DNA of 64,000 bases from Ramlibacter montanisoli (lineage in GTDB: Bacteria > Pseudomonadota > Gammaproteobacteria > Burkholderiales > Burkholderiaceae_C): assembly GCF_013087525.1 (NCBI RefSeq), contig NZ_JABFCS010000001.1, positions 3,410,001-3,474,000 on the forward strand, given 5' to 3'. The notes under the pieces were generated by a model that was not told the origin of the DNA, searched no databases, and worked only from the letters and a program-made list of their open reading frames with translations. The position numbers and the translations under genes were made by a program. Positions 30,002-40,094 of the stretch are shown here, piece after piece. The stretch's first letter is position 1, and each line of letters starts with the position of its first letter.

Positions 30002-31495
30002 ATGCCCTTCCTGCCGCCTTTCATCGCCCCCACCTTCCACCACGATGCCGAAAGCGCCCTGGACCAGGTGCGCGCGATCTACGCACAGCAGATCCACCAC
30101 CTGCGCGAGGCGATGCAGCGCTTCGTCGCCGGTGACGCGCTGCCCTCGCGCGTGCGGGGCTGCTATCCCTACGTGCGCATCCACACCGACAGCGTGGTGC
30201 CGCAGGCGGCGCTGGAGAACGCGGGTCTGTCGTACGGCTTCGTCGCCAGCGCCGGCCGCTACGAAACCACGGTGACGCGGCCGGACCTGTACGCGAACTA
30301 CTACCTCGAACAGTTCCGGCTGCTGCTGCAGAACCACGCGGTGCCGCTGGAAGTCGGCACCAGCAGCGAGCCGATCCCGATCCACTTCTCCTTCGCGGAG
30401 CACGACCACATCGAAGGCAACCTGCCGCCGGCGCGCAGGATGATGATGCACGACCTGTTCGACCTGCCGGACCTGGGCAACATGGACGACGGCATCGCCA
30501 ACGGCATCATGCGCTTCGAGCACGGGCAGGCGCACCCGCTGTCGCTGTTCACCGCTTCCCGCGTGGACTACTCGCTGCACCGCCTGCGCCACTACACGGG
30601 CAGCACGCCCGACTGGTTCCAGAACTTCGTGATGTTCACGAACTACCAGTTCTACATCGACGAATTCATCAAGCTCGGCCACGAGGAGATGAACCGCCCG
30701 GACAGCGACTACATCGCCTTCGTCGAACCCGGCAACGTGGTGACGCGGCGCGTGGGCCTGGCGCGCGAGCCGCAGGACAGCTTCGGCGCGCCACCCCCGC
30801 GGCTGCCGCAGATGCCGGGCTACCACCTGATCCGCCAGGGCCACAGCGGCATCACGATGGTCAACATCGGCGTCGGCCCCGCCAACGCGAAGAACATCAC
30901 CGACCACGTCGCGGTGCTGCGCCCGCACGCGTGGATGATGCTCGGGCACTGCGCGGGCCTGCGCAACAGCCAGCAGCTCGGGGACTACGTGCTGGCCCAC
31001 GGCTACGTGCGCGAGGACCACGTGCTGGACGAGGAACTGCCGCTGTGGATCCCGATCCCGGCATTGGCCGAGATCCAGCTGGCGCTGGAACACGCGGTGG
31101 CGGACGTCACCCAGTGCAAGGGCGCGGACTTGAAGCGCATCATGCGCACGGGCACCGTCGCCAGCACCGACAACCGCAACTGGGAGCTGCTCCCGGGCAA
31201 CGAGCCGCAGCGCCGCTTCTCGCAAAGCCGCGCGGTGGCGCTGGACATGGAGAGCGCCACCATCGCGGCCAACGGCTTCCGCTTCCGCGTGCCCTACGGC
31301 ACCCTGCTGTGCGTGAGCGACAAGCCGCTGCACGGGGAGATCAAGCTGCCCGGCATGGCCAACCACTTCTACCGCGAGCGCGTCGACCAGCACCTGCGCA
31401 TCGGCATGCGCGCCATCGAGATCCTGCGCTCACAGGGCCCGCAGCGGCTGCACAGCCGCAAGCTGCGGGCGTTCGACGAGGTGGCTTTCCAGTAG
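30002..31495 (+). CDS. amn: AMP nucleosidase
   Basis: A 497-residue enzyme that cleaves AMP to adenine and ribose 5-phosphate, affecting adenylate energy charge. It has the AMP-nucleosidase N-terminal domain (about 20-200, RVRGCYPYVRIHTDSVVPQ, GTSSEPIPIHFSFAEHDH) and a C-terminal nucleoside-phosphorylase fold (HSGITMVNIGVGPANAKNITD, WMMLGHCAGLR, RAVALDMESATIAANGFR with the catalytic DMES region). The ATG at 30002 is favoured over a TTG at 29975. It is monocistronic and faces the psd gene across a palindromic repeat. Confidence 0.95.
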   Translation: MPFLPPFIAPTFHHDAESALDQVRAIYAQQIHHLREAMQRFVAGDALPSRVRGCYPYVRIHTDSVVPQAALENAGLSYGFVASAGRYETTVTRPDLYANYYLEQFRLLLQNHAVPLEVGTSSEPIPIHFSFAEHDHIEGNLPPARRMMMHDLFDLPDLGNMDDGIANGIMRFEHGQAHPLSLFTASRVDYSLHRLRHYTGSTPDWFQNFVMFTNYQFYIDEFIKLGHEEMNRPDSDYIAFVEPGNVVTRRVGLAREPQDSFGAPPPRLPQMPGYHLIRQGHSGITMVNIGVGPANAKNITDHVAVLRPHAWMMLGHCAGLRNSQQLGDYVLAHGYVREDHVLDEELPLWIPIPALAEIQLALEHAVADVTQCKGADLKRIMRTGTVASTDNRNWELLPGNEPQRRFSQSRAVALDMESATIAANGFRFRVPYGTLLCVSDKPLHGEIKLPGMANHFYRERVDQHLRIGMRAIEILRSQGPQRLHSRKLRAFDEVAFQ

Positions 31496-31518
31496 CGCCC
31501 GCGCCAGGTCGGTCCCGG

Positions 31519-31555
31519 TAGGTCGGGGTGAGCGCGCGCAGCGCCGAACCCCGAC
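31519..31555. repeat. Palindromic repeat between amn and psd
   Basis: GTCGGGGT (31522-31529) and ACCCCGAC (31548-31555) are inverted, with a GC-alternating centre, preceded by TAG. It resembles one half of the element at 23627-23705 and likewise lies between convergent genes. Confidence 0.7.
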
Positions 31556-31557
31556 AC

Positions 31558-32448
31558 TCAAAGCGCCGCTTCCGTCTCGATCACCGTCGCCATCGCCTCC
31601 CCCAGCCGCACCGGCTTGGTGGTCGCCCAGTCGGGCGTGAAGGTCAGCACGTTCTTCGGGAACAGCATGATCACCGTCGAGCCGAGCAGGAAGCGGCCCA
31701 TCTCCGCGCCCTTGGCCAGCACCACCTGCTGGTCGTCGTAGCGCCACTCGCGCGGCGCGCGCGTGCGGGGAGGATTCACCACGCCGTGCCACACCGTCGC
31801 CATGCTGCCGACGATGGTGGCGCCCACCAGCACCATCACCATCGGCCCGTGCGCGCATTCGAACTCGCACACCACCCGCTCGTTGCGCGCGAACAGGCTG
31901 GGCACGTGGCGCGCGGTGAGCGGATTGACCGAGAACAGGTCGCCGGGGATGTAGATCATCCGCTTCAGGCGCCCCTCGCAAGGCATGTGGATGCGGTGGT
32001 AGTCCTTGGGCGCGAGGTAGAGCGTGGCGAAGTGCCCGTGGTCGAACTGGTGCGCCAGTGCCTGGTCGCCGCCCACCAGCGCGCGTCGAGTAGCTGTGGC
32101 CCTTGGCCTGGAACAGCTGGTCGCGCTCGATCGGGCCGAACTGGCTGATCGCCGCGTCCACCGGGCAGATGAAGGGCGCGGCGGCCAGGGGGGCCGCGCG
32201 CCCTCGCGCAGGGGCCGCGTGAAGAAGTCGTTGAAGCTCGCGTAGCTCTCGATGCGCGGGTCGGCCGCCTCGCCCATGTCCACCTTGTAGTGCTTCACGA
32301 AGCGGCGGACCATGGCATGCGTGAAGGAGCCGAGCTGCATGCTCGCAACCTTGCCCATCAGGATGGTCAGCAGCTTCTTGGGCAACAGGTACTGCTGCGT
32401 GATCGGCAGCGGGGGAGCAAGGGGAACAAGCGGTGGCCTCTCGGGCAA
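31558..32448 (-). CDS. psd: Phosphatidylserine decarboxylase proenzyme, two frameshifts
   Basis: The pyruvoyl enzyme that makes phosphatidylethanolamine, about 297 residues. The maturation site is RFLLGSTVIMLFPKN (LGST; the serine becomes the pyruvoyl group). Other landmarks are QYLLPKKLLTILMGKVAS, SYASFNDFFTRPLREGARP, FICPVDAAISQFGPIE and DYHRIHMPCEGRLKRMIYIPG. Between about 32082 and 32192 the protein is read in another frame. A C is missing from the run at 32188-32193 and two bases from the CG repeat at 32079-32085. No good ATG with a ribosome site is seen; TTG at 32448 is a guess, and an in-frame ATG at 32508 would overlap the divergent exporter gene. Confidence 0.9.
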   Translation of the reverse strand: MPERPPLVPLAPPLPITQQYLLPKKLLTILMGKVASMQLGSFTHAMVRRFVKHYKVDMGEAADPRIESYASFNDFFTRPLREGARPPWPPRPSSARWTRRSASSARSSATSCSRPRATATRRALVGGDQALAHQFDHGHFATLYLAPKDYHRIHMPCEGRLKRMIYIPGDLFSVNPLTARHVPSLFARNERVVCEFECAHGPMVMVLVGATIVGSMATVWHGVVNPPRTRAPREWRYDDQQVVLAKGAEMGRFLLGSTVIMLFPKNVLTFTPDWATTKPVRLGEAMATVIETEAAL

Positions 32449-32506
32449 ATGGAAAATTCTACGGCCCGCCGCGAAAAGCCGGGTTGGGACACAATGGCCG
32501 CCGCCC

Positions 32507-33432
<926 letters not shown>

Positions 33433-33433
<1 letters not shown>

Positions 33434-34236
33434 TGAGGACCCATGTCTCGCACTGGCGCGCCCCGCGCCTGTCGCTGCGCTGGTGGCCGGTGTTCCGGCG
33501 CAACCTGCTGGTGTGGCGCAAGCTGGCCATCCCCAGCCTGATCGGCAACATCGCCGAGCCGCTGATCTGGCTGGTGGCCTTCGGCTACGGCATGGGCGCG
33601 CTGGTGGGGCGCGTGCGGGTGGAGGGCATGGAGGTGCCCTACATCCTGTTCCTGGCCAGCGGTTCGATCTGCATGAGCGCCATGAACGCGGCGACCTTCG
33701 AGGCGCTCTACTCCGCCTTCTCGCGCATGCACGTGCAGAAGACCTGGGACGGCATCATGAACGCGCCGGTGAGCCTGGACGACATCGTGATGGCGGAGAT
33801 GCTGTGGGCCGCGTACAAGGCGATCTTCACCGTCACCGCCATCCTGCTCGTGATGCTCGGGCTGGGCATCTCCTACAGCCCCAAGCTGCTCGCGGCCTGG
33901 CTGGTGCTGGCGGGCGCCGGGGTCACCTTCTCCTGCATCGCCCTGATTTTCAACGCGCTGGCGAAAGGCTACGATTTCTTCACCTACTACTTCACCCTGT
34001 TCCTGACGCCCATGATGTTCCTCTCCGGCGTGTTCTTCCCGCGCGAGCAGCTGCCGGAGCTGGTGCGCCTGTTCGCCGACTGGCTGCCCCTGACGGCGGC
34101 GGTGGAACTGGTGCGGCCGATGTTCATGGACCGCTGGCCCGCGCAGCCGCTGCGGCACCTGCTGGTGCTCGCCGCCTATGCCGTCGGGGCCTTCTGGGTG
34201 GCCCTGGCGGTGACGCGCCGCCGGTTCGCCGCCTGA
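33433..34236 (+). CDS. NodJ-type ABC-2 permease
   Basis: A 267-residue ABC-2 membrane protein with six helices. It shares its first base with the stop of the ATPase gene. Characteristic stretches are IGNIAEPLIWLVAFGYGMGALVG, YILFLASGSICMSAMNAATFEALY and TLFLTPMMFLSGVFFPREQLPE. Together with the ATPase it forms one exporter. Confidence 0.92.
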
Positions 34237-34246
34237 GCCCGCACGC

Positions 34247-34732
34247 ATGGCCGCGCCGCTCCCGCCGGACCTGGTCGCCATGATGGCGCGGGGCATCTCC
34301 GTGATCGTCGCCGCGCGCGACGCGGGTCTGCGCCCCAGCCTGATGCGCGCGGTGGGCAGCCGGGTCGAGGCGGACGGCCGCGACATCACGGTCTACCTGT
34401 CGCGTCCGCAGTCGCGCCAGGTGCTGGAGGACCTCGCGTCCAACGGCCACATCGCCGTGGTGTTCAGCGAGCCGTCCACCCACCGCACCGTGCAGCTCAA
34501 GGCCTCGCGGGTGGAGATGCGCGGCGCCGGCGAAGGCGACGCGCCGGTGCTGGCCCGCTACCTGCGCTCCATGGAGCACGAGATCCAGCAGGTCGGGTTC
34601 GCGCCGCCGCTGACCCGCGCCATGCTGGCGCACCGGCTGCAGGACGTGGTGGCGGTGCGCTTCACGCCCGAGCAGGCCTTCGACCAGACCCCGGGGCCGC
34701 GCGCCGGCAGCCCGCTGGGGGGCGCGCGGTGA
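34247..34732 (+). CDS. Pyridoxamine-phosphate-oxidase-like split-barrel protein
   Basis: A 161-residue soluble protein beginning MAAPLPPDLVAMMARGISVIVAARDAGLRPSLMRAVGSR in its first strands. The pattern (a start LPPDL, then IVAARDAGLRPS, ITVYLSRPQS, NGHIAVVFSEPSTHRTVQLKA) is that of the flavin-reductase/PNPOx-like split barrel. Its stop overlaps the GTG start of the next gene by 3 bases, so both are made together. The cofactor and reaction are not known. Confidence 0.7.
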   Translation: MAAPLPPDLVAMMARGISVIVAARDAGLRPSLMRAVGSRVEADGRDITVYLSRPQSRQVLEDLASNGHIAVVFSEPSTHRTVQLKASRVEMRGAGEGDAPVLARYLRSMEHEIQQVGFAPPLTRAMLAHRLQDVVAVRFTPEQAFDQTPGPRAGSPLGGAR

Positions 34733-36074
34733 AGGCGCCCGCGCTGCAGGACATCCGCTGCTGCTTCGAGGGCATCATCCCCGCGGTGGTCGCCACCTGC
34801 GCGGCCGACGGCACGCCCAACGTCGCCTACATCTCGCAGGTGTTCTACGCCGACGAGCGCCACGTGGCGCTGTCCTTCCAGTTCTTCAACAAGACGCGGC
34901 AGAACATCCTGGCCAACCCGCGGGCCACCGCCCTGCTGCTCGACCCGGGCACCGCGCAGTTCTACCGCCTCCACATCCGCTACCTGCGCACGGAGACCGA
35001 CGGCCCGCTGTTCGAGGGCATGCGCGCGCAGCTCGCCGGCATCGCCTCGCACAGCGGCATGCAGGACGTGTTCCGCCTGCTCGGTTCGGACGTGTACGAG
35101 GTCGAGCGCATCGAGGTGCTGGAAGGCGAACCGCTGCCTCCGCGGCCGCCGCGCACCGGGCTGCTCGGGGCGGTGCGCCGTGCCGGCGAAAGGCTGGCGC
35201 GCTGCGCAAGCCTGGACGAGGCCCTGAACGCGGTGCTGGCCAGCCTGAACGACTTCCTCGGCATCCGCCACGCGATGGTGCTGATGCTCGATGCCGGGGC
35301 GCAGCGCCTGTACACGGTGGCCAGCTGCGGCTACGCGACCTCCGGCGTCGGCTCGGAGATCCGGGTCGGCCAGGGCGTGATCGGGGTCGCCGCGCGGGAA
35401 CGCACGCCGGTGCGCATCGGCCACATGACCAGCGCGGCGCTGTACACGCAGGCCATGCGCAGCAGCCTGGATGCCAGCGCCCCGGACTTCCCGGCGGTCG
35501 CCGAGATCCCCTACCCGGGTCTCGCGCAGCCGCACAGCCAGCTGGCGGTGCCGATCCAGAACGGCGGCCGCATCCTGGGCGTGCTGTTCGTGGAGAGCAC
35601 GCAGGAACTGCAATTCAGCTACGAGGACGAGGATGCGCTGGTGGCGATCGCGGGCCACCTGGGCGCGGTGATCGAGCAGATGCAGGCGGCCAACGACGCC
35701 GCCGACGCGGGGCGGCCCCGCCGCCCCACTCCCCGGGTGCGCCGGCCGCCGAAGCGCCCATGGTGGTGCGCCATTTCGCGGCCAACGACAGCATCTTCCT
35801 GGGCGACACCTACCTGATCAAGGGCGTGGCCGGCGCGATCCTGTGGAAGCTGCTGCGCGACCACCGGCAGCTGGGGCGCACGGAATTCAGCAACCGCGAG
35901 CTGCGGCTCGACCCGGCGCTGAAGCTTCCCGACGTCTGCGACAACTTGGAGGCCCGCCTGCTGCTGCTGCAGCGTCGGCTGGCCGAGCAGGGCGGCGGCC
36001 TGCGCATGGAGAAGACGGGCCGCGGCCGCTTCCGCCTGGTGCTGGCGCGCCCCGTGGAACTGGTGTCCTCGTAG
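34729..36074 (+). CDS. PNPOx-like barrel + GAF domain + C-terminal winged-helix-like domain, one frameshift
   Basis: About 448 residues. Residues 1-135 form a split-barrel flavin-binding-like domain (DIRCCFEGIIPAVVATCAADGTPNVAYISQVF ... HVALSFQFFNKTRQN, in separate stretches). Residues about 150-320 form a GAF sensor (LDEALNAVLASLNDFLGIRHAMVLMLDAG, VGQGVIGVAARERTPVRIGH, LAVPIQNGGRILGVLFVES). After a Pro-rich linker, residues about 345-448 (VVRHFAANDSIFLGDTYLIKGVAG ... FSNRELRLDPALKLPDVCDN ... GRGRFRLVLARPVEL) look like a winged-helix domain. A G missing from the run at 35709-35712 splits the gene; restoring it joins DAGAAPPPHSPGAPAAEAPM. It may be a redox- or nitrogen-oxide-responsive regulator (inference). 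Confidence 0.75.
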
Positions 36075-36108
36075 GCAGGGGTGCGCCGGCGGGCGCCCCC
36101 GGCACCCC

Positions 36109-36843
36109 TCAGGCCTCCACCAGGCCGCGCACCGGCGCGATGCCCAGCGCCCGCGCCAGCTTGGTCCACTCCGCGGCCGTGAGGTGCGGCAGCGCCGTAT
36201 CGACGATCGCGTCGAACACCTCGGGCGGCGCCTTGGCGCGCACGTCCGCCAGCATGTGGAAGCGTTCCAGCGGGTTCATGAACGGCACCAGCCAGCGGGC
36301 GATCGCCATCATCTCCTGCGGCGGGATGGAGGCCACCAGCGCGTCGTGGATCGCCACCAGCTCGGCGTCGGTGTAGCGCGCCCACAGCACGGCGCCGTGG
36401 GCCGTTTCCTCGACGTGCATGTGCTCGAAGTTGCCAGCCACGAACAGGGCCAGTTCGCGGTACAGCTCCAGCGCGTCGGCGTGGCGCCGGGCGGGCGAGG
36501 CGGCGCCCATTCGCGCCGCCATCTGCGCCAGCCTTTCGATGTGCCGCACGTGGTCCTCGTGCTCGTGCGCGATGCGGTCGCTGGCGCCCGGTGCGCGCGC
36601 CTCGATCGCGGCGTGCACGAACGCGTTCTCGTGCGCCAGATGCGCGCCGCAGAAGCCGAGCAGCTGCAGCACGCGCTCTTCGGTGCGCGCGACCTCGGCA
36701 TCGTCGGCGGGGTCCATGCGGCCGACGGCCAGCAGGGTGTCGGCCATGAAGGCGCGCAGCGCCTTGTGGATGCCGGTGTACATGTCGAAGCGAGGCGCTT
36801 CGGCGGCCGCGACGCGGGCCAGTTCCTGGGAGGTGATCTTCAT
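36109..36843 (-). CDS. Hemerythrin-domain protein
   Basis: A 244-residue helical protein. Histidines and acidic residues expected for a di-iron hemerythrin-like bundle are present: FDMYTGIHKALRAFM, CGAHLAHENAFVHAAIE, HEHEDHVRHIERL and FEHMHVEETAHGAVLW. The start at 36843 (MKITSQELARVAAAEAP) has AAGAAG upstream. The HxxxE and HEHxDH spacing suggests binding of iron and O2 or NO. The upstream region carries 11-bp-spaced CTTAAG repeats. Confidence 0.85.
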   Translation of the reverse strand: MKITSQELARVAAAEAPRFDMYTGIHKALRAFMADTLLAVGRMDPADDAEVARTEERVLQLLGFCGAHLAHENAFVHAAIEARAPGASDRIAHEHEDHVRHIERLAQMAARMGAASPARRHADALELYRELALFVAGNFEHMHVEETAHGAVLWARYTDAELVAIHDALVASIPPQEMMAIARWLVPFMNPLERFHMLADVRAKAPPEVFDAIVDTALPHLTAAEWTKLARALGIAPVRGLVEA

Positions 36844-36925
36844 GGGCTTCTTTCGCTTGGGAGACGGCAGGTTCGCCGCGGAAAGAAGTCTAGGAACGCG
36901 GCCCCGCGCGCGTTCTGAAGAAAGC

Positions 36926-36953
36926 CTTAAGCGAACCCTCAGCAAACCTTAAG
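36926..36953 (-). promoter_or_regulatory. Three 11-bp direct repeats upstream of the hemerythrin gene
   Basis: CTTAAG at 36926, CCTCAG at 36937 and CTTAAG at 36948 are exactly 11 bases apart, the spacing of OmpR/PhoB-family regulator half-sites. They lie 83 bases upstream of the hemerythrin start; TAGACT (36892-36887, minus strand) is a possible -10. The last unit overlaps the stop codon of the GMC gene. Confidence 0.6.
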
Positions 36954-38581
36954 CGGGCACGGGCTCCGCCGGGACGTGAACTGCTTCACGCTGCGCCTGC
37001 GCCGACTGCCTGATCATCTCCGCCGCCTTCTCCCCGATCATGATCACCGGCGCATTGGTGTTGCCGCCGACGATGCTGGGCATGATGGACGCATCCACCA
37101 CCCGCAAGCCCTCGATCCCGCGCACGCGCAGCTGCGCGTCCACCACGTCCATCGGCCCGTTGCCCATGCGGCAGGTGCCCACCGGGTGGTAGATGGTGTC
37201 GGCGTGGTTGCGCACGAAGGCTTCGATGGCCGCGTCGTCGCGCGCGCCGGCGGAGGTGGCGAGCTCGCGGCCGCGGAAGCCCGCCAGCGCCGGCTGCTCC
37301 AGGATGTGGCGCATCACCTTGAAGCCACGCACCAGGCGGCGCACGTCGTCGGCATCGGCCAGGAAGTTCGGGTCGATGCGCGGCGCGGCCAGCGGGTCCG
37401 GGCTGTGCAGCTGCAGCGTGCCGCGGCTCTTCGGGCGCAGCAGGCAGACGTGGCAGGAATAGCCGTGGCCGAACACCGTCTTGCGGCCGTGGTCCACCAG
37501 CTTGCCGATCACGAAGTGCAGCTGCAGGTCCGGGATCGCTTCCTCCGGCGCGCTGCGGATGAACCCCCGCCTCGGCGAAGTTGGTCGTGAGCAGGCCGCT
37601 GCGCTGCCGGCGCCATTCGAGGATGCCCTTGACCGTGTTGACGATGCCCCGGGGCGACAGGCCGAACAGGTCGGTGAGGTGCGGCGCATCCACCACCTGC
37701 ACCACGTCCACGTGGTCGTGCAGGTTCTGGCCGACGCCGGGCAGGTGGTGCTCGATCGGGATGCCGTGCTGGCGCAGGTGCTCCGCCGGGCCGATGCCCG
37801 AGAGCATCAGCAGCTGCGGCGACAGCAGCGCGCCCGCGCTCAGGAGCACCTCGCGCCGGGCGCGCAGTTCCCGGTCGTGACCGTCCTGCCGGAAGGTGAC
37901 ACCGACCGCGCGCCGGCCTTCCAGCAGCACGCGCGTGGCGTGGGCGCCGGTGAGCACGTGCAGGTTGGCCCGGTGGCGGTTCGGCGCCAGGTAGGCCTTG
38001 GCGGCGCTGAAGCGCTCGCCGTTCTTGTGGGTCACCTGGTAGAGGCCGACGCCTTCCTGCTCGGCGCCGTTGAAGTCCCTGTTTTCCGGGTAGCCCGCCT
38101 GCTTCGCCGCCTCCACGAACACCGGGCCGAAGCGGTGCGGGCTGCGCAGGTCCATCACGTTCAGGGGACCGTCGGCGCCGTGGAAGGCGTCGGCGCCGCG
38201 CTCGTTGTGCTCGGACTTGCGGAACCAGGGCAGCACCTCGTCCCAGGACCAGCCGGCGTTGCCTTCGGCCGCCCAGCGGTCGTAGTCGCTGCGGTGGCCG
38301 CGGGCGTAGATCATCGCGTTGACGGAGCTCGAGCCGCCCAGCACCTTGCCCCGCGGCTGGTAGCCGCTGCGCCCGTTCAGGCCGGCCTGCGGCACCGTCT
38401 GGAAGCCCCAGTTCGCCTGCCCGTTCTTCGCCAGCAGCGCGAGCCCGGCCGGGCAGTGGATCAGCACGCTGGTATCGGGCGGGCCGGCCTCGAGCAGCGC
38501 GACCTGCACCTGCGGGTCCTCGCTCAGGCGGGCGGCCAGCACGCAGCCCGCGGAACCGCCGCCCACGATCAGGTAGTCCAC
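36949..38581 (-). CDS. GMC-family FAD oxidoreductase (choline dehydrogenase-like), one frameshift
   Basis: About 544 residues. The FAD-binding [20 protein letters not shown] begins at residue 2, the GMC signature 1 is [20 protein letters not shown], signature 2 is [20 protein letters not shown], and the C-terminal HPVGTCRMG and [22 protein letters not shown] carry the catalytic His/Asn region. The G-run read as C5 at 37564-37568 is off by one base in excess or two missing; the latter restores the usual FAEAGGFIRS. It probably oxidises an alcohol; the substrate is unknown. Confidence 0.92.
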
Positions 38582-38679
38582 GGCGGGGGAGGCATAGCGG
38601 CCATCGATCTCTCCTCAAGCTGCGCCCAGTCTAGGGAAACCCTCGCCCGCCCGGCCGGGTGGCTGCTCTAATGTGCGTC

Positions 38680-39489
38680 ATGGAAAACGCCATGCCGCCC
38701 GCCGAGGGCACCATCACCACCGAGCGGCGCGGCGCGCTGCTGCTGGTGGGCATCAACCGGCCCGCCAAGCGCAACGGCTTCACGCCGCGCATGTTCCGCG
38801 AGCTGGCACAAGCGTACACCCTGCTGGACGACGATCCCGCGCTGCGCGTGGGCGTGCTGTTCGCGCACGGGGACCACTTCACCGCCGGCCTCGACCTGCC
38901 GACCATCGCCCCTTCCATGCAGAAGGGCGAGAAGCTGTGGCCGCAGGACGCCGTGGAGCCGCTGAACCTGGGGACGCCCGGCTACCGCCGCCGTACCAAG
39001 CCCATGGTGGTCGCGGTGCAGGGCATCACCTTCACGCTGGGCATCGAGCTGATGCTGGCCGCCGACATCGTGGTGGCGGCCGACGATTGCCGCTTCTCGC
39101 AGCTGGAGGTCCAGCGCGGGATCATGGCCACCGGCGGCGCGACCCTGCGCATGGCCGAGCGGGCCGGCCTGGGCAATGCGCTGCTGCACCTGCTGACCGG
39201 CGACGAATTCGGCTCCGCCGAGGCGCTGCGCCTGAACTTCGTGCAGAAGGTGGTGCCCAAGGGCCGGCAGCTCGACGAGGCGATCCGCATCGCCGAGAGC
39301 GTCGCGGCCCAGGCGCCGCTGGCGGTGGTGGCCACGCGCCTCAATGCCCTGAAGGCGGTGGAGCGCGGGCCGCTGGAAGCCATGGCGGAGTTCGTCTCCG
39401 TGCAGCAGCGCCTGTCGCGCACCGAGGACGCGGCCGAGGGCCTGAAGTCCTTCGTCGAGAAGCGCCCGTCGCGGTTCAGCGGCAGGTAA
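38680..39489 (+). CDS. Enoyl-CoA hydratase/isomerase family (crotonase)
   Basis: A 269-residue crotonase-fold protein. The oxyanion segment is FAHGDHFTAGLDLPTIAP; ITFTLGIELMLAADIVVAADDCRFSQLEVQRGIMATGG in its parts retains a glutamate at both catalytic positions (IEL and LEV), though the usual GGG is TLG. The start is uncertain among GTG 38659 and ATGs 38671, 38680 and 38692, with no clear ribosome site; 38680 is chosen. It is divergent from the GMC gene; no pathway context is evident. Confidence 0.85.
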   Translation: MENAMPPAEGTITTERRGALLLVGINRPAKRNGFTPRMFRELAQAYTLLDDDPALRVGVLFAHGDHFTAGLDLPTIAPSMQKGEKLWPQDAVEPLNLGTPGYRRRTKPMVVAVQGITFTLGIELMLAADIVVAADDCRFSQLEVQRGIMATGGATLRMAERAGLGNALLHLLTGDEFGSAEALRLNFVQKVVPKGRQLDEAIRIAESVAAQAPLAVVATRLNALKAVERGPLEAMAEFVSVQQRLSRTEDAAEGLKSFVEKRPSRFSGR

Positions 39490-39508
39490 TTCCCTCGCTG
39501 CCGCGCCT

Positions 39509-39543
39509 GTCATTCCGGGCCTGACCCGGGATCCATTCCCCTG
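39509..39543. repeat. Short dispersed-type repeat with CCGGG inverted arms
   Basis: GTCATTCCGGGCCTGACC followed by CGGGATCCATT is a sequence type I know as an interspersed repeat in many proteobacteria. TCCGGG and CCCGGGA form a small hairpin. It sits just upstream of the ohrR promoter. Confidence 0.5.
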
Positions 39544-39551
39544 TTGCCCGC

Positions 39552-39573
39552 ATTGAATTGCACGCAATTCAAT
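39552..39573 (+). promoter_or_regulatory. OhrR operator
   Basis: ATTGAATTGC and GCAATTCAAT are perfect 10-base inverted arms around AC. It contains the AATT-rich half-sites typical of OhrR operators, overlaps the ohrR -35 box and lies 20 bases before the ohrR start, as expected for an autorepressed ohrR-ohr unit. Confidence 0.8.
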
Positions 39574-39586
39574 TTCGAGCTACAGT
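39558..39586 (+). promoter_or_regulatory. Sigma-70 promoter of ohrR-ohr
   Basis: TTGCAC (39558-39563), a 17-base spacer, TACAGT (39581-39586). The -35 lies inside the operator palindrome. Confidence 0.7.
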
Positions 39587-39593
39587 TCATCCC

Positions 39594-40042
39594 ATGCCGG
39601 CACGCAAGCTCTCCCCCGACCAGGCCCTGCTGCTGGACAACCAGCTGTGCTTCGCCTTGTATTCCGCCTCGCTGGCCATGACCAAGCTGTACAAGCCGCT
39701 GCTCGACGAGCTGGGCCTGACCTACCCGCAGTACCTCGTGATGCTGGTGCTGTGGGAGACCGACGGCCTGATGGTCTCCGAACTCGGCCAGCGGCTCACG
39801 CTCGACTCCGGCACGCTCACCCCCTGCTCAAGCGGCTCGAATCCTCCGGGCTGGTCAGCCGCCTGCGCGCGGTGGAGGACGAGCGCCGCGTGCACATCCA
39901 CCTCACCGCCGCGGGCCGCAAGCTCAAGGCCAGGGCCGCCAAGGTCCCGGGCTGCGTGCTGGCGGCCAGCCAGTGCTCCATTCCCGAGCTGTTGCAGCTC
40001 ACCGGACAGATCCGCACCCTGCGCGAGCGCCTCGCGGCGTGA
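39594..40042 (+). CDS. ohrR: Organic hydroperoxide-sensing repressor OhrR (MarR family), one frameshift
   Basis: About 149 residues. The redox-sensing cysteine is C19 in LLLDNQLCFALYSASLAMTK, the usual OhrR sensor segment; PGCVLAASQC supplies C-terminal cysteines, so it is probably a 2-Cys type. The winged helix is [40 protein letters not shown]. One C is missing from the run at 39820-39824, which otherwise cuts the recognition helix. It is followed by ohr and preceded by a perfect operator. Confidence 0.93.
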
Positions 40043-40094
40043 ACGCACCGTTTCCACCCGCTTCGACGAAGCATTTCCCCACCAAGGACAAGAC

